From the NCBI GenBank assembly GCA_030604795.1, contig JAUVVE010000012.1:1-11184 (forward strand): a stretch of DNA of 11,184 nt, given 5' to 3'. Of the stretch, positions 1 through 7,710 are shown in pieces. Each line of letters begins with the position of its first letter. The stretch's first letter is position 1. The notes beneath the pieces were generated by a model. The model worked only from the letters and a program-made list of their open reading frames with translations, had not been told where the DNA came from and made no database searches. Source of the DNA: Dehalococcoidia bacterium. Lineage in GTDB: Bacteria > Chloroflexota > Dehalococcoidia > GIF9 > UBA5629. The position numbers and the translations under genes were made by a program.

Positions 1-902
1 AGGTGGCCCTTTATAGCACCCCGGTAGTGACTGACCAGTTGGTTTGTGTTGCCACTTATGTGGATGACGGTGGCATAGTGATGGGGATAAACAGGTTAGC
101 CCCTGGATATACGGAGGGTGTCCCGCTCTGGTCTAAGGGGGAGTGGGTTTATCCAGGTGGGACGAAGTCTATTGGCGCCATAGTGGGTAGTCTAGTGTTG
201 GTCGAAGACATTATTTATTTTGGCAGCTCTGACGGTAAGGTCTACGCTCTGGATGCTGTCTATGGGGAGAAGAAATGGGAATTTGAGACGGGGGGGAAGA
301 TATGGACATCTCCGGCGGTTAAGGATGGGATTATCTATGCTGGTAACTACGACGGCAGACTCCATGCCTTGTCCAGGCAAGACGGCAGACCGCTGTGGGA
401 AATCGAATTGCCAGCCGCCCTTGCCTCTTCTCCTGTAGCTTCTGAAGGCAATGTCTTTTTCGGTGCTTTTGACCATTACCTTTATGCCGTTGATGGTGAT
501 AACGGGAGGGAGAGATGGAAATTCGAGGGAGGTAACTGGTTCTGGGCAGATCCAGTGGTCAAGGACAATGTCGTCTACGCGGCTTGCCTCGACGATACAA
601 TCTATGCTCTTGATGCAAGGTCAGGCAGGGAATTGCGTCGGTTTGTCGCCGATAGCGCGATTGTGTCAACGCCGGTCATTGTGGATGACCTTCTCGTAGC
701 AGTCTCGGAATCAGGGGAAGTGTATGTGCTTGAGCTTGACAGTCTGGCATTGCAGCGCCAGGTGTCTATCGGTTATTCAGTGATGGCTCCCCTTTCTGCT
801 GAGGATGGCACGGTTTACGTCCATGCGAGAGACCACAGTGTCTATTGTGTTGATGTGCAGAAAGGAGTAGTAGCCTGGAAGTTTTCATCCGTGGCTGATT
901 AG
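1..902 (+). CDS. PQQ-like beta-propeller repeat protein, 5' end outside window
   Basis: The frame is open from the left edge and ends at the TAG at 900-902. The first in-frame GTG (position 3) is not credible as the start, because it falls directly in propeller sequence with no signal peptide or ribosome binding site, so the gene is partial. About seven propeller blades of 35-40 residues are visible, at roughly 5-45, 59-95, 100-135, 140-175, 180-214, 219-254 and 259-295 counting from position 3. Each has the PQQ/BamB-type pattern of a hydrophobic strand, G-x-x-D/H-x-x-hydrophobic-Y-A-L-D, a G-x-x-x-W turn and then SPV. Examples are DGKVYALD at 78-85 and ERWKF at 170-174. Such propellers are usually exported and act as scaffolds or bind ligands. 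No catalytic residues can be assigned. The gene stops 8 bp before yidC, which suggests co-transcription and perhaps an envelope role, but that is inference. An eighth blade and the signal peptide probably lie upstream. Confidence 0.8.
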   Translation, partial: VALYSTPVVTDQLVCVATYVDDGGIVMGINRLAPGYTEGVPLWSKGEWVYPGGTKSIGAIVGSLVLVEDIIYFGSSDGKVYALDAVYGEKKWEFETGGKIWTSPAVKDGIIYAGNYDGRLHALSRQDGRPLWEIELPAALASSPVASEGNVFFGAFDHYLYAVDGDNGRERWKFEGGNWFWADPVVKDNVVYAACLDDTIYALDARSGRELRRFVADSAIVSTPVIVDDLLVAVSESGEVYVLELDSLALQRQVSIGYSVMAPLSAEDGTVYVHARDHSVYCVDVQKGVVAWKFSSVAD

Positions 903-910
903 GACTGATT

Positions 911-1735
911 ATGGCTGAGCTGTGGAATACCTTTATTCTTGAGCCGGTACTCAATAGCTTGATTGCTTTGACTACCGTGATGGGTGGCAGCTTTGGAGTG
1001 GCGATTGTCGTTCTCACCGTTATTGTTCGCCTGGCGCTCTACCCTCTTACTGTGCGGCAGACACGGTCTACCAAAGCCATGCAAGCGCTGCAGCCACAGA
1101 TTCAGGAACTTCAGAAGAAATATGCCAAGAACAAGCAGAGACTGCAGCAGGAGACGATGAAGCTGTACAAGGAGGTGGGGATAAACCCGCTGGGCTGCCT
1201 CTGGCCTATGCTTATTCAATTACCGATTTGGATCGCGCTTTATCAGTCGATTATGAGAGCACTAGCTGCCACTCCGGAAAACCTACTGAACTTATCTCGG
1301 CACCTCTATTCATGGGCAGCAGTTGCCCACGCGGTGCCGCTGAACGAGCATTTCCTGTGGCTCCGGTTGTCAAGGCCCGACCCCAATCTTATCCTGGCTA
1401 TATTGGTAGGTGGGTCGATGTGGGTACAGCAGAAAATGGTGACGGCACCAGCCACTGACTCCAGGCAGCAATCGATGACCAGCATGACCACACTAATGAT
1501 GCCACTGATGTTTGGCATGTTCACTTTGTCTTTCCCCAGCGGCCTGGCCCTTTACTGGGTGATTTCAAATATCATTGGCATTGTGATCCAGTATTTTGTT
1601 ACTGGAGGCTGGGGCTATTTGCGGTCTCCAGCGGGTTCGAAGCCGGTGCCAACTCGAAAACTAGGGCCGGTGGAGCAACAATCTCCGACGATAAAAAAGG
1701 CCTCTCAGGACAAGAAAGGTCTCTTTAAGAGATGA
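911..1735 (+). CDS. yidC: YidC/Oxa1 family membrane protein insertase
   Basis: This 274-residue protein inserts and folds membrane proteins, alone or with the Sec translocon, in the cytoplasmic membrane. Predicted membrane segments lie near residues 24-47, 98-118, 159-175, 193-212 and 213-231. Between the first two is a charged, probably coiled-coil cytoplasmic hairpin (about 55-90, rich in Q/K/E). Arg40 in TVIVRLALYPLT matches the conserved intramembrane arginine of the YidC groove. Family blocks GCLWPMLIQLPIWIALYQ (95-112) and FPSGLALYWVISN (208-220) are clear. The large periplasmic domain of proteobacterial YidC is absent, so this is the short form typical of Gram-positive and other monoderm-type bacteria. 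The C-terminal tail (241-274) is basic, as in forms that contact the ribosome. The ATG follows the preceding stop by 8 bp with only a weak ribosome binding site. Its TGA overlaps the ATG of jag (ATGA), pointing to translational coupling. Confidence 0.95.
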   Translation: MAELWNTFILEPVLNSLIALTTVMGGSFGVAIVVLTVIVRLALYPLTVRQTRSTKAMQALQPQIQELQKKYAKNKQRLQQETMKLYKEVGINPLGCLWPMLIQLPIWIALYQSIMRALAATPENLLNLSRHLYSWAAVAHAVPLNEHFLWLRLSRPDPNLILAILVGGSMWVQQKMVTAPATDSRQQSMTSMTTLMMPLMFGMFTLSFPSGLALYWVISNIIGIVIQYFVTGGWGYLRSPAGSKPVPTRKLGPVEQQSPTIKKASQDKKGLFKR

Positions 1736-2379
1736 AAGAGATTGAAGTAGGCGCCAAAACAGTTGATGAAGCGATCCAGGCTGCGCTGGAGCAACTGGGT
1801 GTAACCGAGGACCAAGTAGAAGTTGTTGTTTTGGCAAAGGGCAAGTCTGGGCTCCTAGGGATGGGGTCTGAAGAGGCCAAGATTAGGGTGAAGCTTTTAC
1901 CTGGGCCAGAGCAAGAGGGCGATGTGGCTGGTGTTGCCAAGGAGATTCTGGAGACGCTAATCCAATGTATGGAGATATCAGCCGAGGTATCTGTGACCCA
2001 GGCGTCTGCAGATGAACTGCCGCTGAGTTTGGATATCGAAGGCGATGACCTGGGTATTCTGATTGGGCGCCGTGGTCAGACGTTGGCTTCGCTGCAGTAC
2101 GTTGTTAGGCTGATGGTGGCTGAGAAGATGAAGATGTGGGTACCGATAAGCGTCGATATCGCTGGCTATAAGAAGCGTCGGTATGAGTCCCTGCGGGGCT
2201 TAGCCTTGCGTCTGGCCGAGCAGGTGAAGAGAAGCCGACGTTTGATAACTCTTGAACCGATGCCTGCAGATGAGCGCCGCATCATTCATCTGGCCTTGGC
2301 CGACCACCCAGATGTCGCTACCGAAAGCATGGGTGAAGGCGAAGCGCGGAAAGTGGCAATTCTGCTGAAGAAACAGTAG
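1732..2379 (+). CDS. jag: Jag/KhpB-type RNA-binding protein (Jag-N, KH, R3H)
   Basis: The protein has 215 residues with the standard three-part Jag architecture. An N-terminal Jag-N domain (about 1-52) contains the typical KSGLLGMGSEEAKIRV ending. A KH domain (about 75-150) has the nucleic-acid-binding GXXG loop as GRRG at 112-115. A C-terminal R3H domain (about 153-215) has the R-x3-H signature at Arg182-His186 (ERRIIHLAL). The family (KhpB/EloR in Firmicutes) binds RNA and affects cell elongation and division. The gene almost always follows yidC, as here, with a 4-bp overlap. The ATG at 1732 is fixed by this overlap and by the Jag-N domain starting at residue 1. The stop is 2 bp before ileS, so the three genes are almost certainly one transcript. 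Membership of the family is certain; the exact cellular role in this lineage is not known from the sequence. Confidence 0.95.
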   Translation: MKEIEVGAKTVDEAIQAALEQLGVTEDQVEVVVLAKGKSGLLGMGSEEAKIRVKLLPGPEQEGDVAGVAKEILETLIQCMEISAEVSVTQASADELPLSLDIEGDDLGILIGRRGQTLASLQYVVRLMVAEKMKMWVPISVDIAGYKKRRYESLRGLALRLAEQVKRSRRLITLEPMPADERRIIHLALADHPDVATESMGEGEARKVAILLKKQ

Positions 2380-2381
2380 GC

Positions 2382-5300
2382 ATGTTCCGGCCGGTAAGCA
2401 ATAAGGTAAGTCTTCCCCAGCTGGAAAACCAAGTCCTCAGCTTTTGGAAAGACCATCATATCTTTGAAAAGAGCGTTGAGGCACGGCGTGGGGCAGGGCA
2501 GTTCACTCTTTATGAGGGGCCGCCGACGGCCAACGGCAGCCCTGGCATTCATCACGTCTTATCCCGAGTGTTCAAAGATATTATCCCCCGCTACAAGACC
2601 ATGAAGGGACTATATGCCCCACGCAAAGCGGGGTGGGATACGCATGGTTTGCCAGTGGAGCTAGAGATAGAGAAGATGTTGGGCTTTACTAGCAAGGCCC
2701 AGATTGAAGACTACGGGGTAGCTCGGTTCAATGCTCACTGCCGGGAGAGCGTGTTTCGCTATCTCAAGGAATGGGAAGCTATGACTGAGCGCATCGGCTT
2801 CTGGCTGGACATGGAGCACCCGTACATAACGCTTGATAATAGCTATATTGAATCTTGCTGGTGGGCGCTGAAGCAATTGTGGGACAAAGGCCTGGTTTAC
2901 CAGGGTTATAAGGTTACTCCTCACTGTCCAAGGTGCGGCACTTCCCTCAGCTCTCACGAGGTAGCTCTCGGGTATAGAGATGATGCTCAAGATCCTTCGG
3001 TTTACATAAAGTTTAAAGTTGCCAAATCGGTATACAAAAGCCCGGGTTTTCTTGAAAAACTGCGGAAGGGTTATGGCGATAGAGAGGCTGATTTTGTGAA
3101 GTGGCTTATTGACCTCACTGGGGAGAAGCCTGTCTATTTGGTAGCATGGACGACTACGCCTTGGACGCTACCTGGCAATACTGCCCTGGCAGTTGCTGCT
3201 GACGCCGAATACGGGATTGTAGAGGTTGACGAAGCATATCTTATCCTGGCTTCTGTCCGTTTGGGGAAGGTAGGGTTGGGCGACGCTCCTTTGGTCGCCA
3301 AGGTGACGGGAAGTGATTTGGTTGAACTCAGGTATGAACCGTTGTTCAATCCGTTTGACTTTGGTGTGACTGTCACTAGAATGGACACACCAGAGAAAGA
3401 GGGGCAACCACCGTCTAACGTTAAGTGGAAGCAGTTGGCCTCCTTCAACTACCCTGTAATCGCTGGCGACTTTGTCTCTCTGGAGGACGGAACTGGCATT
3501 GTCCACATGGCACCAGCTTATGGCGAGGTTGACTATGATGCCGGCGCAAGGAAAGGACTGGACTTTGTCCACCCAGTAGACCTGCAGGGTGAGTTTACCG
3601 GCAACTACCCCTTCTCTGGTAGATTTGTGAAAGATGCTGACCCGCTTATTCTCGAAGACCTTGGAGAGCGGGGCTTGCTGTACCGCAGCGGTACAATAAC
3701 TCACACCTACCCGTTCTGCTGGCGCTGCGAAGCGCCACTTCTTTACTATGCTAAGAGAACCTGGTATATCGGCACATCGCGTGAGAAGGAGGCACTTGTT
3801 TTAGGTAACGCTAAAATCAACTGGTATCCAGAGCATATCAAGTATGGCCGTTTCGGCGATTGGCTGGAGAACAATGTTGACTGGGCTTTCTCACGAGAAC
3901 GCTATTGGGGGACACCTCTGAATATCTGGAGTTGCTCAAGCTGTGGTAACTACGAGTGTGTCGGCGGCATTGATGAGTTGAAGGCGAAGCCAGACCTGAA
4001 AGGTCTAGTTGAACCACTGGATTTGCACCGCCCCTTTGTTGACGGCATTACTTTTGCCTGTTCCAAATGTAGTGGGGAAATGAAGCGACAAACGGAGGTG
4101 CTTGACTGCTGGTTTGACTCCGGAGCTATGCCCGTGGCCCAGTGGCACTATCCTTTTGAGAATTGCGATGATTTTGACCGCAGTTTTCCTGCTGACTTCA
4201 TTTGTGAGGCTGTTGACCAGACCCGTGGGTGGTTTTATAGCTTGCACGCTATATCTACCCTGCTTTTCGGACGTCCTTGTTTTGAGAACGTTATTTGTCT
4301 GGGGCATATTCTCGATGCTGAGGGCGAGAAGATGAGCAAGGCGAAGGGAAACGTAGTTGATCCGTGGGCGATGCTTGAGAGCTATGGCGCTGACGCCACA
4401 CGTTGGTACTTAATTACCTCCTCGCCGGCAGGCAATGTACGCCGCTTTTCCGGCAGTATAGTGGCTGAAGTCATGCGTAATTTTCTATTTACGCTGTGGA
4501 ACACCTATAGCTTCTTCATAATCTATGCCAATATTGACCAGTTTGACCCTAAATTGCCGGCATCCCCGTCTCTAACGGATTTGGATAGGTGGGTTATGTC
4601 TAGGCTTAATGAACTCATCGCCGACGTGGACAACGCTTTGGATAATTATGACCCTACCACTGCTGGGCGGAGGATTGAAACCTTCGTAGATGAACTTTCC
4701 AACTGGTATGTGAGACGTAGTCGACGCCGTTTCTGGAAGAGCCAGAGCGATGCCGACAAGCTGGCAGCCTACACCACTCTCTACCATTGTCTGGTTACCC
4801 TGTCCAAGCTTCTAGCTCCTTTTACACCTTTTGTGGCTGAAGAGATTTACCGAAATCTGGTATGTTCTGTGGACTCCGAAGCTGTGGAAAGCGTGCACCT
4901 CACCGATTTTCCTATCGCTGACCGGGCTCAGGTAGATACGCAGCTGGTTGATGCCACCCGCCTGGCTATGACGGTGTGCAGCCTCGGCCGTGCTGCTCGG
5001 GCTAAAGCTGGCATAAAAGTGCGTCAGCCGCTGTCAAGGGTATTGGTCAAGGTGAGGTCAGCGGCTGAGCGAGACGGTTTGCAAAGGCTGGCGTCTCAGA
5101 TATTAGACGAACTTAATGTTAAAGAGGTGGAATTTGCCGAGGGCGAGTTGACTGGTGATGAACGTGGTTACGCGTTGGCGGAAGAAGGGGATTACTGGGT
5201 GGCAGTGGCGACTGAAATCTCATCAGAGCTGAAGGCCGAGGGAATAGCGCGCGAAGTGGTACGACGTTTGCAGACTATGCGTCGCTCAGCAGGTCTTGAT

Positions 5301-5498
5301 ATCGCTGATTACATCGTCACCTATTATCAAGGGGGAGACATAGTTCAGCAGGTGATGACGGAGTTTGCGGACTACATAAACCAGGAGACATTGTCCCGAG
5401 AGCTGGTCTCGGCGCCGCCCCCGGATAGCAGTTACGCTGAGAAGTATCGTATTTCGGATTCTGAAATCGTGCTCGGCATCCAGAAGGTGACTGGCTAG
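2382..5498 (+). CDS. ileS: Isoleucine--tRNA ligase, IleRS2 type with GXHH signature
   Basis: This 1038-residue cytoplasmic class I aminoacyl-tRNA synthetase charges tRNA-Ile. Length and C-terminal layout match the eukaryote-like IleRS2 clade (about 1030-1050) rather than the bacterial IleRS1 (about 930). In order: Rossmann catalytic domain, CP1 editing domain (about 200-430, with the threonine-rich TTTPWTLPGN at 257-266 and GIVHMAPAYGEVDY at 372-385), WFDSG at 577-581, KMSKA loop at 650-654, then the anticodon-binding and C-terminal domains. Cysteine pairs at 182/185 and 446/449, plus two further C-x2-C pairs before WFDSG, look like zinc ribbons. Oddity: the HIGH motif reads Gly-Ile-His-His at 55-58, nt 2544-2555, so the first and third signature residues are swapped. 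Published work on IleRS2, as I recall it, links this GXHH form to mupirocin hyper-resistance with activity retained. The start follows jag by 2 bp, and no T-box precedes it. It is the last gene of the cluster, 24 bp from a convergent gene. Confidence 0.96.
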   Translation: MFRPVSNKVSLPQLENQVLSFWKDHHIFEKSVEARRGAGQFTLYEGPPTANGSPGIHHVLSRVFKDIIPRYKTMKGLYAPRKAGWDTHGLPVELEIEKMLGFTSKAQIEDYGVARFNAHCRESVFRYLKEWEAMTERIGFWLDMEHPYITLDNSYIESCWWALKQLWDKGLVYQGYKVTPHCPRCGTSLSSHEVALGYRDDAQDPSVYIKFKVAKSVYKSPGFLEKLRKGYGDREADFVKWLIDLTGEKPVYLVAWTTTPWTLPGNTALAVAADAEYGIVEVDEAYLILASVRLGKVGLGDAPLVAKVTGSDLVELRYEPLFNPFDFGVTVTRMDTPEKEGQPPSNVKWKQLASFNYPVIAGDFVSLEDGTGIVHMAPAYGEVDYDAGARKGLDFVHPVDLQGEFTGNYPFSGRFVKDADPLILEDLGERGLLYRSGTITHTYPFCWRCEAPLLYYAKRTWYIGTSREKEALVLGNAKINWYPEHIKYGRFGDWLENNVDWAFSRERYWGTPLNIWSCSSCGNYECVGGIDELKAKPDLKGLVEPLDLHRPFVDGITFACSKCSGEMKRQTEVLDCWFDSGAMPVAQWHYPFENCDDFDRSFPADFICEAVDQTRGWFYSLHAISTLLFGRPCFENVICLGHILDAEGEKMSKAKGNVVDPWAMLESYGADATRWYLITSSPAGNVRRFSGSIVAEVMRNFLFTLWNTYSFFIIYANIDQFDPKLPASPSLTDLDRWVMSRLNELIADVDNALDNYDPTTAGRRIETFVDELSNWYVRRSRRRFWKSQSDADKLAAYTTLYHCLVTLSKLLAPFTPFVAEEIYRNLVCSVDSEAVESVHLTDFPIADRAQVDTQLVDATRLAMTVCSLGRAARAKAGIKVRQPLSRVLVKVRSAAERDGLQRLASQILDELNVKEVEFAEGELTGDERGYALAEEGDYWVAVATEISSELKAEGIAREVVRRLQTMRRSAGLDIADYIVTYYQGGDIVQQVMTEFADYINQETLSRELVSAPPPDSSYAEKYRISDSEIVLGIQKVTG

Positions 5499-5502
5499 AG
5501 GA

Positions 5503-5519
5503 GGCTGATGAAGTCAGCC
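5503..5519. terminator. Small hairpin between convergent genes, possible weak bidirectional terminator
   Basis: GGCTGA (5503-5508) pairs with TCAGCC (5514-5519) around a 5-base loop, in the 24 bp between the convergent stops of ileS and the HtrA gene. Neither side has a good T-tract, so termination is only inferred from position. Confidence 0.3.
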
Positions 5520-5522
5520 GTC

Positions 5523-6644
5523 TCACTTGCCCGGCGGCGGACTTTGTATCAGGCGAGCATGAGTTGTTGTTGTATCGCTGCCTCTAACGAAGGTAATCTC
5601 GACTTCCTCTTCGACTTGCGAAGAATGTATATCTTGTATTAGCTCGCCAGCTGTGGTTATCTCTTCACCTTTGAAGTGAGTAATTACGTCGCCCACTTCC
5701 AAGCCTGCCTTGTCTGCTGGGCTGCCTGGTGCCAGGTGTGTAATAACTACCCCTTTGTCTACAGGCAAGCGATTTACCGTGGCCACATATTCGTCCACAG
5801 TATATAGCGTGACTCCAAGCCACGGGCGGGTCACGTAGCCGTTTTTGATCAACTGTTCGATGATTGGCATTGCCATTTTGGTACTTATGGCATAGCCCAT
5901 GCCCTCAACGCCGACACCAGCGATCTTGGCACTGGTAATGCCAATGATTTGTCCCTTCATATTCACCAAAGGCCCGCCGCTATTACCCGGGTTAATGGCT
6001 GCCGAGGTCTCGATAAGGTCATGCAAGGTTTGGCCATCTGCAGGTAGGGATACCCTCAGGCCACTGACGGTGCCTTCTTTAGCTCTCAGGCCCCGGCCCA
6101 GTGGATTGCCGATAGCTACTACCCAATCGCCGACTCTCAGATGTGTCGAATCACCCAGTTTGGCAGCTGGCAGGTCAGTGGCATGGGTTCTTATTACGGC
6201 CAAGTCGGTCAAGGGGTCGCGGTATACGTCGTCTGGGTCAGCCTGAAGAGTTCTACCGTCGGCCAGTTCTACGGTCACCTTCTTGGCTCCCTCAACCACA
6301 TGGTTGTTAGTCACGATGATGCCATCTTGGTCTATGATCCACCCCGAGCCGGCGCCTGTCTGAGTTCGCGGTGTACGGAAGAAGTCCAGCGTGACAACCT
6401 CAGTGCTTATGGTTACCACGGATGGGTAGACCTTGTCTACTACGTCGGCGATACTTGGTAATGTGGCAGTGTCTTCCGCCACAAGAGGCGGTGACCACGT
6501 TGGGTCTATTGGTGCTGTAGGAGTGTGCTCGTCCGGTATCTCGGCGGTTGGTGATGATACTGGCGGTTGGGGCACCACCATGAAACAGCTACACGCGCCC
6601 AGTACCACACTAAGGAGTAGAGCGACAATAAGGCCACGTTTCAT
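5523..6644 (-). CDS. htrA: HtrA/DegP-like trypsin-family serine protease with PDZ domain, predicted lipoprotein
   Basis: The protein has 373 residues from the start chosen here. Residues 1-18 (MKRGLIVALLLSVVLGAC) form a lipoprotein signal peptide with lipobox Leu15-Gly-Ala-Cys18, followed by a proline/threonine-rich linker to about 60. The trypsin-like domain (about 65-265) carries the full triad: His115 in TNNHVVEGA, Asp147 in LTDLAVIR and Ser222 in NPGNSGGPL. A single PDZ domain follows (about 276-368, with PWLGVTL and GSPADKAGLEVGDVI). HtrA proteases degrade or refold damaged exported proteins; this one is probably anchored to the outer face of the cytoplasmic membrane. The frame stays open to 6764, but the longer start would place 40 unlikely residues before the signal peptide. 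A good promoter (6676-6704) also lies inside that extension, so the ATG at 6644 is preferred. The Shine-Dalgarno sequence is weak. The gene converges on ileS and is divergent from the hydrolase gene at 6936. HtrA, DegP, DegQ and DegS cannot be told apart here. Confidence 0.93.
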   Translation of the reverse strand: MKRGLIVALLLSVVLGACSCFMVVPQPPVSSPTAEIPDEHTPTAPIDPTWSPPLVAEDTATLPSIADVVDKVYPSVVTISTEVVTLDFFRTPRTQTGAGSGWIIDQDGIIVTNNHVVEGAKKVTVELADGRTLQADPDDVYRDPLTDLAVIRTHATDLPAAKLGDSTHLRVGDWVVAIGNPLGRGLRAKEGTVSGLRVSLPADGQTLHDLIETSAAINPGNSGGPLVNMKGQIIGITSAKIAGVGVEGMGYAISTKMAMPIIEQLIKNGYVTRPWLGVTLYTVDEYVATVNRLPVDKGVVITHLAPGSPADKAGLEVGDVITHFKGEEITTAGELIQDIHSSQVEEEVEITFVRGSDTTTTHARLIQSPPPGK

Positions 6645-6675
6645 CGGTGCACAACATATAGCTAGGACTAACGTG

Positions 6676-6704
6676 ATTGTAGCACAACCGCCTGTTTGCG
6701 GCAA
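6676..6704 (-). promoter_or_regulatory. Predicted sigma-70-type promoter for the HtrA-like gene
   Basis: Reading on the minus strand, the -35 is TTGCCG (6704-6699), the spacer is 17 bp, and the -10 is TACAAT (6681-6676) preceded by TG at the extended -10 position. The predicted transcript start is near 6669, about 25 nt before the ATG at 6644. It supports the shorter, lipoprotein start of the protease. Confidence 0.65.
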
Positions 6705-6745
6705 AATGTAGGTTCCAGTGACTTCCCAAGACCGAGTGTTGAGAT

Positions 6746-6774
6746 TTGATACTGAGAGAGGCATACGTTAGAAT
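6746..6774 (+). promoter_or_regulatory. Predicted sigma-70-type promoter for the MBL-fold hydrolase gene
   Basis: The -35 is TTGATA (6746-6751), the spacer is 17 bp and the -10 is TAGAAT (6769-6774). The predicted start near 6781 would give a 5' leader of about 155 nt before the ATG at 6936, unusually long and possibly structured. The promoter is divergent from the HtrA promoter, with the two -35 boxes about 41 bp apart. Confidence 0.5.
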
Positions 6775-6796
6775 GGATAGCCTGCAAGGCAATGGA

Positions 6797-6896
6797 GGCC
6801 GAGGCAGCTAGCCACTGCGTCTAAATCTTGGGACAGGCGGTGCTGGTCCTCGTTCAAATTGCCGCCATAGAATAGGCTAGCCTAGCTGCGGACGCC
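6797..6896 (+). promoter_or_regulatory. Possible folded 5' leader of the MBL-fold hydrolase mRNA
   Basis: Long-range complementarity lies within the predicted leader. GCAGCT (6804-6809) pairs with AGCTGC (6884-6889), and the adjoining AGCC (6810-6813) pairs with GGCT (6875-6878) across a 5-base bulge. Nested inside, GGCGG (6836-6840) pairs with CCGCC (6862-6866). I do not recognise a known riboswitch class. It may be a regulatory leader or simply chance pairing in GC-rich DNA. Confidence 0.25.
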
Positions 6897-6935
6897 AACG
6901 GTGTGAAGGTGAACTGACGAGTTGGAGGCAGACGA

Positions 6936-7709
6936 ATGGAAATTCAGATTCTGGGAACTCATACTACCGAGGCTAGAGATCTGCGGTTAACGTGCTTTCT
7001 CATCGACGGTGTTCTGGCTCTAGATGCTGGCAGCCTTACGGCAAGCCTTTCGCTGTCACAGCAAGAGAAGGTGAGAGCGATTCTGCTGACGCATCAGCAT
7101 TTCGACCATAGCCGGGATTTGGTCACCTTTGGGGCCAATGGTGCCACATTCTCTGCCCCGGTCGATGTCTATGGGTTGAGTCAGACTCTTGATATCGTTA
7201 GCTCCTGCCTTCTTGACGGCAGGATGTATGTAGACTTCTCCAAATGGCCGACTGAAGAAAACCCCTTTTTGCGACTCGAGACTATTGAGCCGTTTGACAC
7301 CACCTCTATTGAAGGCTACGAGGTTTTGGCTGTACCAGTAAGGCACTCTGTGCCCGCTGTTGGCTATCAAGTGACATCCAAAGATGGCAAGAGCCTATTC
7401 TACACTGGAGACACTGGCCCTGGTTTGTCGGCCTGTTGGGAACACATTTCGCCCCAGTTGCTTATGATTGAGGTTTCTGGCCCTAACAAGTTTGGAGACT
7501 TTCTCAAGAGCGTCGGCCACCTGTCTGCCCAGTTCGCTAAAGATGAAATTATTCAGTTCCGTCAAATCAAGGGATACCTACCTCGCGTCACGGTCGTCCA
7601 CATCCCGTCTCAGTACCAGAGTGAAGTCGAGCAGGAGGTTGCCGACGTAGGCCATGAACTGGGAGTCAACATCGAGATAGGCTACGAAGGCATGACGATC
7701 ACTCTGTAG
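6936..7709 (+). CDS. Metallo-beta-lactamase-fold hydrolase
   Basis: This 257-residue cytoplasmic protein has a complete MBL metal-binding set. The signature H-x-H-x-D-H is at His53, His55, Asp57 and His58 (LTHQHFDHSRD). Further probable ligands are His137 (VPVRHSVPAVGY), Asp159 (FYTGDTGP) and possibly His195 (GHLSAQFAK) or His222. It probably binds two zinc, iron or manganese ions and hydrolyses a phosphodiester or ester bond. The N-terminal block (LALDAGSLTASLSLSQQ, then the HxHxDH motif) resembles class II cyclic-nucleotide phosphodiesterases (PDE1/CpdP type) and RNase Z-like proteins. The substrate cannot be fixed from sequence, so a cyclic-nucleotide role is only a suggestion. The ATG at 6936 has a good GGAGG (6924-6928) 7 bases upstream. 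The gene appears monocistronic, with its own promoter at 6746-6774 and a long leader. There is no signal peptide or membrane segment. Confidence 0.88.
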   Translation: MEIQILGTHTTEARDLRLTCFLIDGVLALDAGSLTASLSLSQQEKVRAILLTHQHFDHSRDLVTFGANGATFSAPVDVYGLSQTLDIVSSCLLDGRMYVDFSKWPTEENPFLRLETIEPFDTTSIEGYEVLAVPVRHSVPAVGYQVTSKDGKSLFYTGDTGPGLSACWEHISPQLLMIEVSGPNKFGDFLKSVGHLSAQFAKDEIIQFRQIKGYLPRVTVVHIPSQYQSEVEQEVADVGHELGVNIEIGYEGMTITL

Positions 7710-7710
7710 C

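Noticed and set aside
3168..3704. 178-codon minus-strand ORF inside ileS
   Set aside because: It is a shadow of the IleRS editing-domain coding sequence, with no start signal or recognisable domain.
6645..6764. Longer start for the HtrA-like protease at 6764
   Set aside because: It would put 40 atypical residues before a clear lipoprotein signal peptide, and a good promoter lies within this segment.
6841..6866. tRNA T-loop-like GTTCAAAT in the MBL-fold gene leader
   Set aside because: No 5-bp T-stem, acceptor stem or anticodon arm can be built around it.
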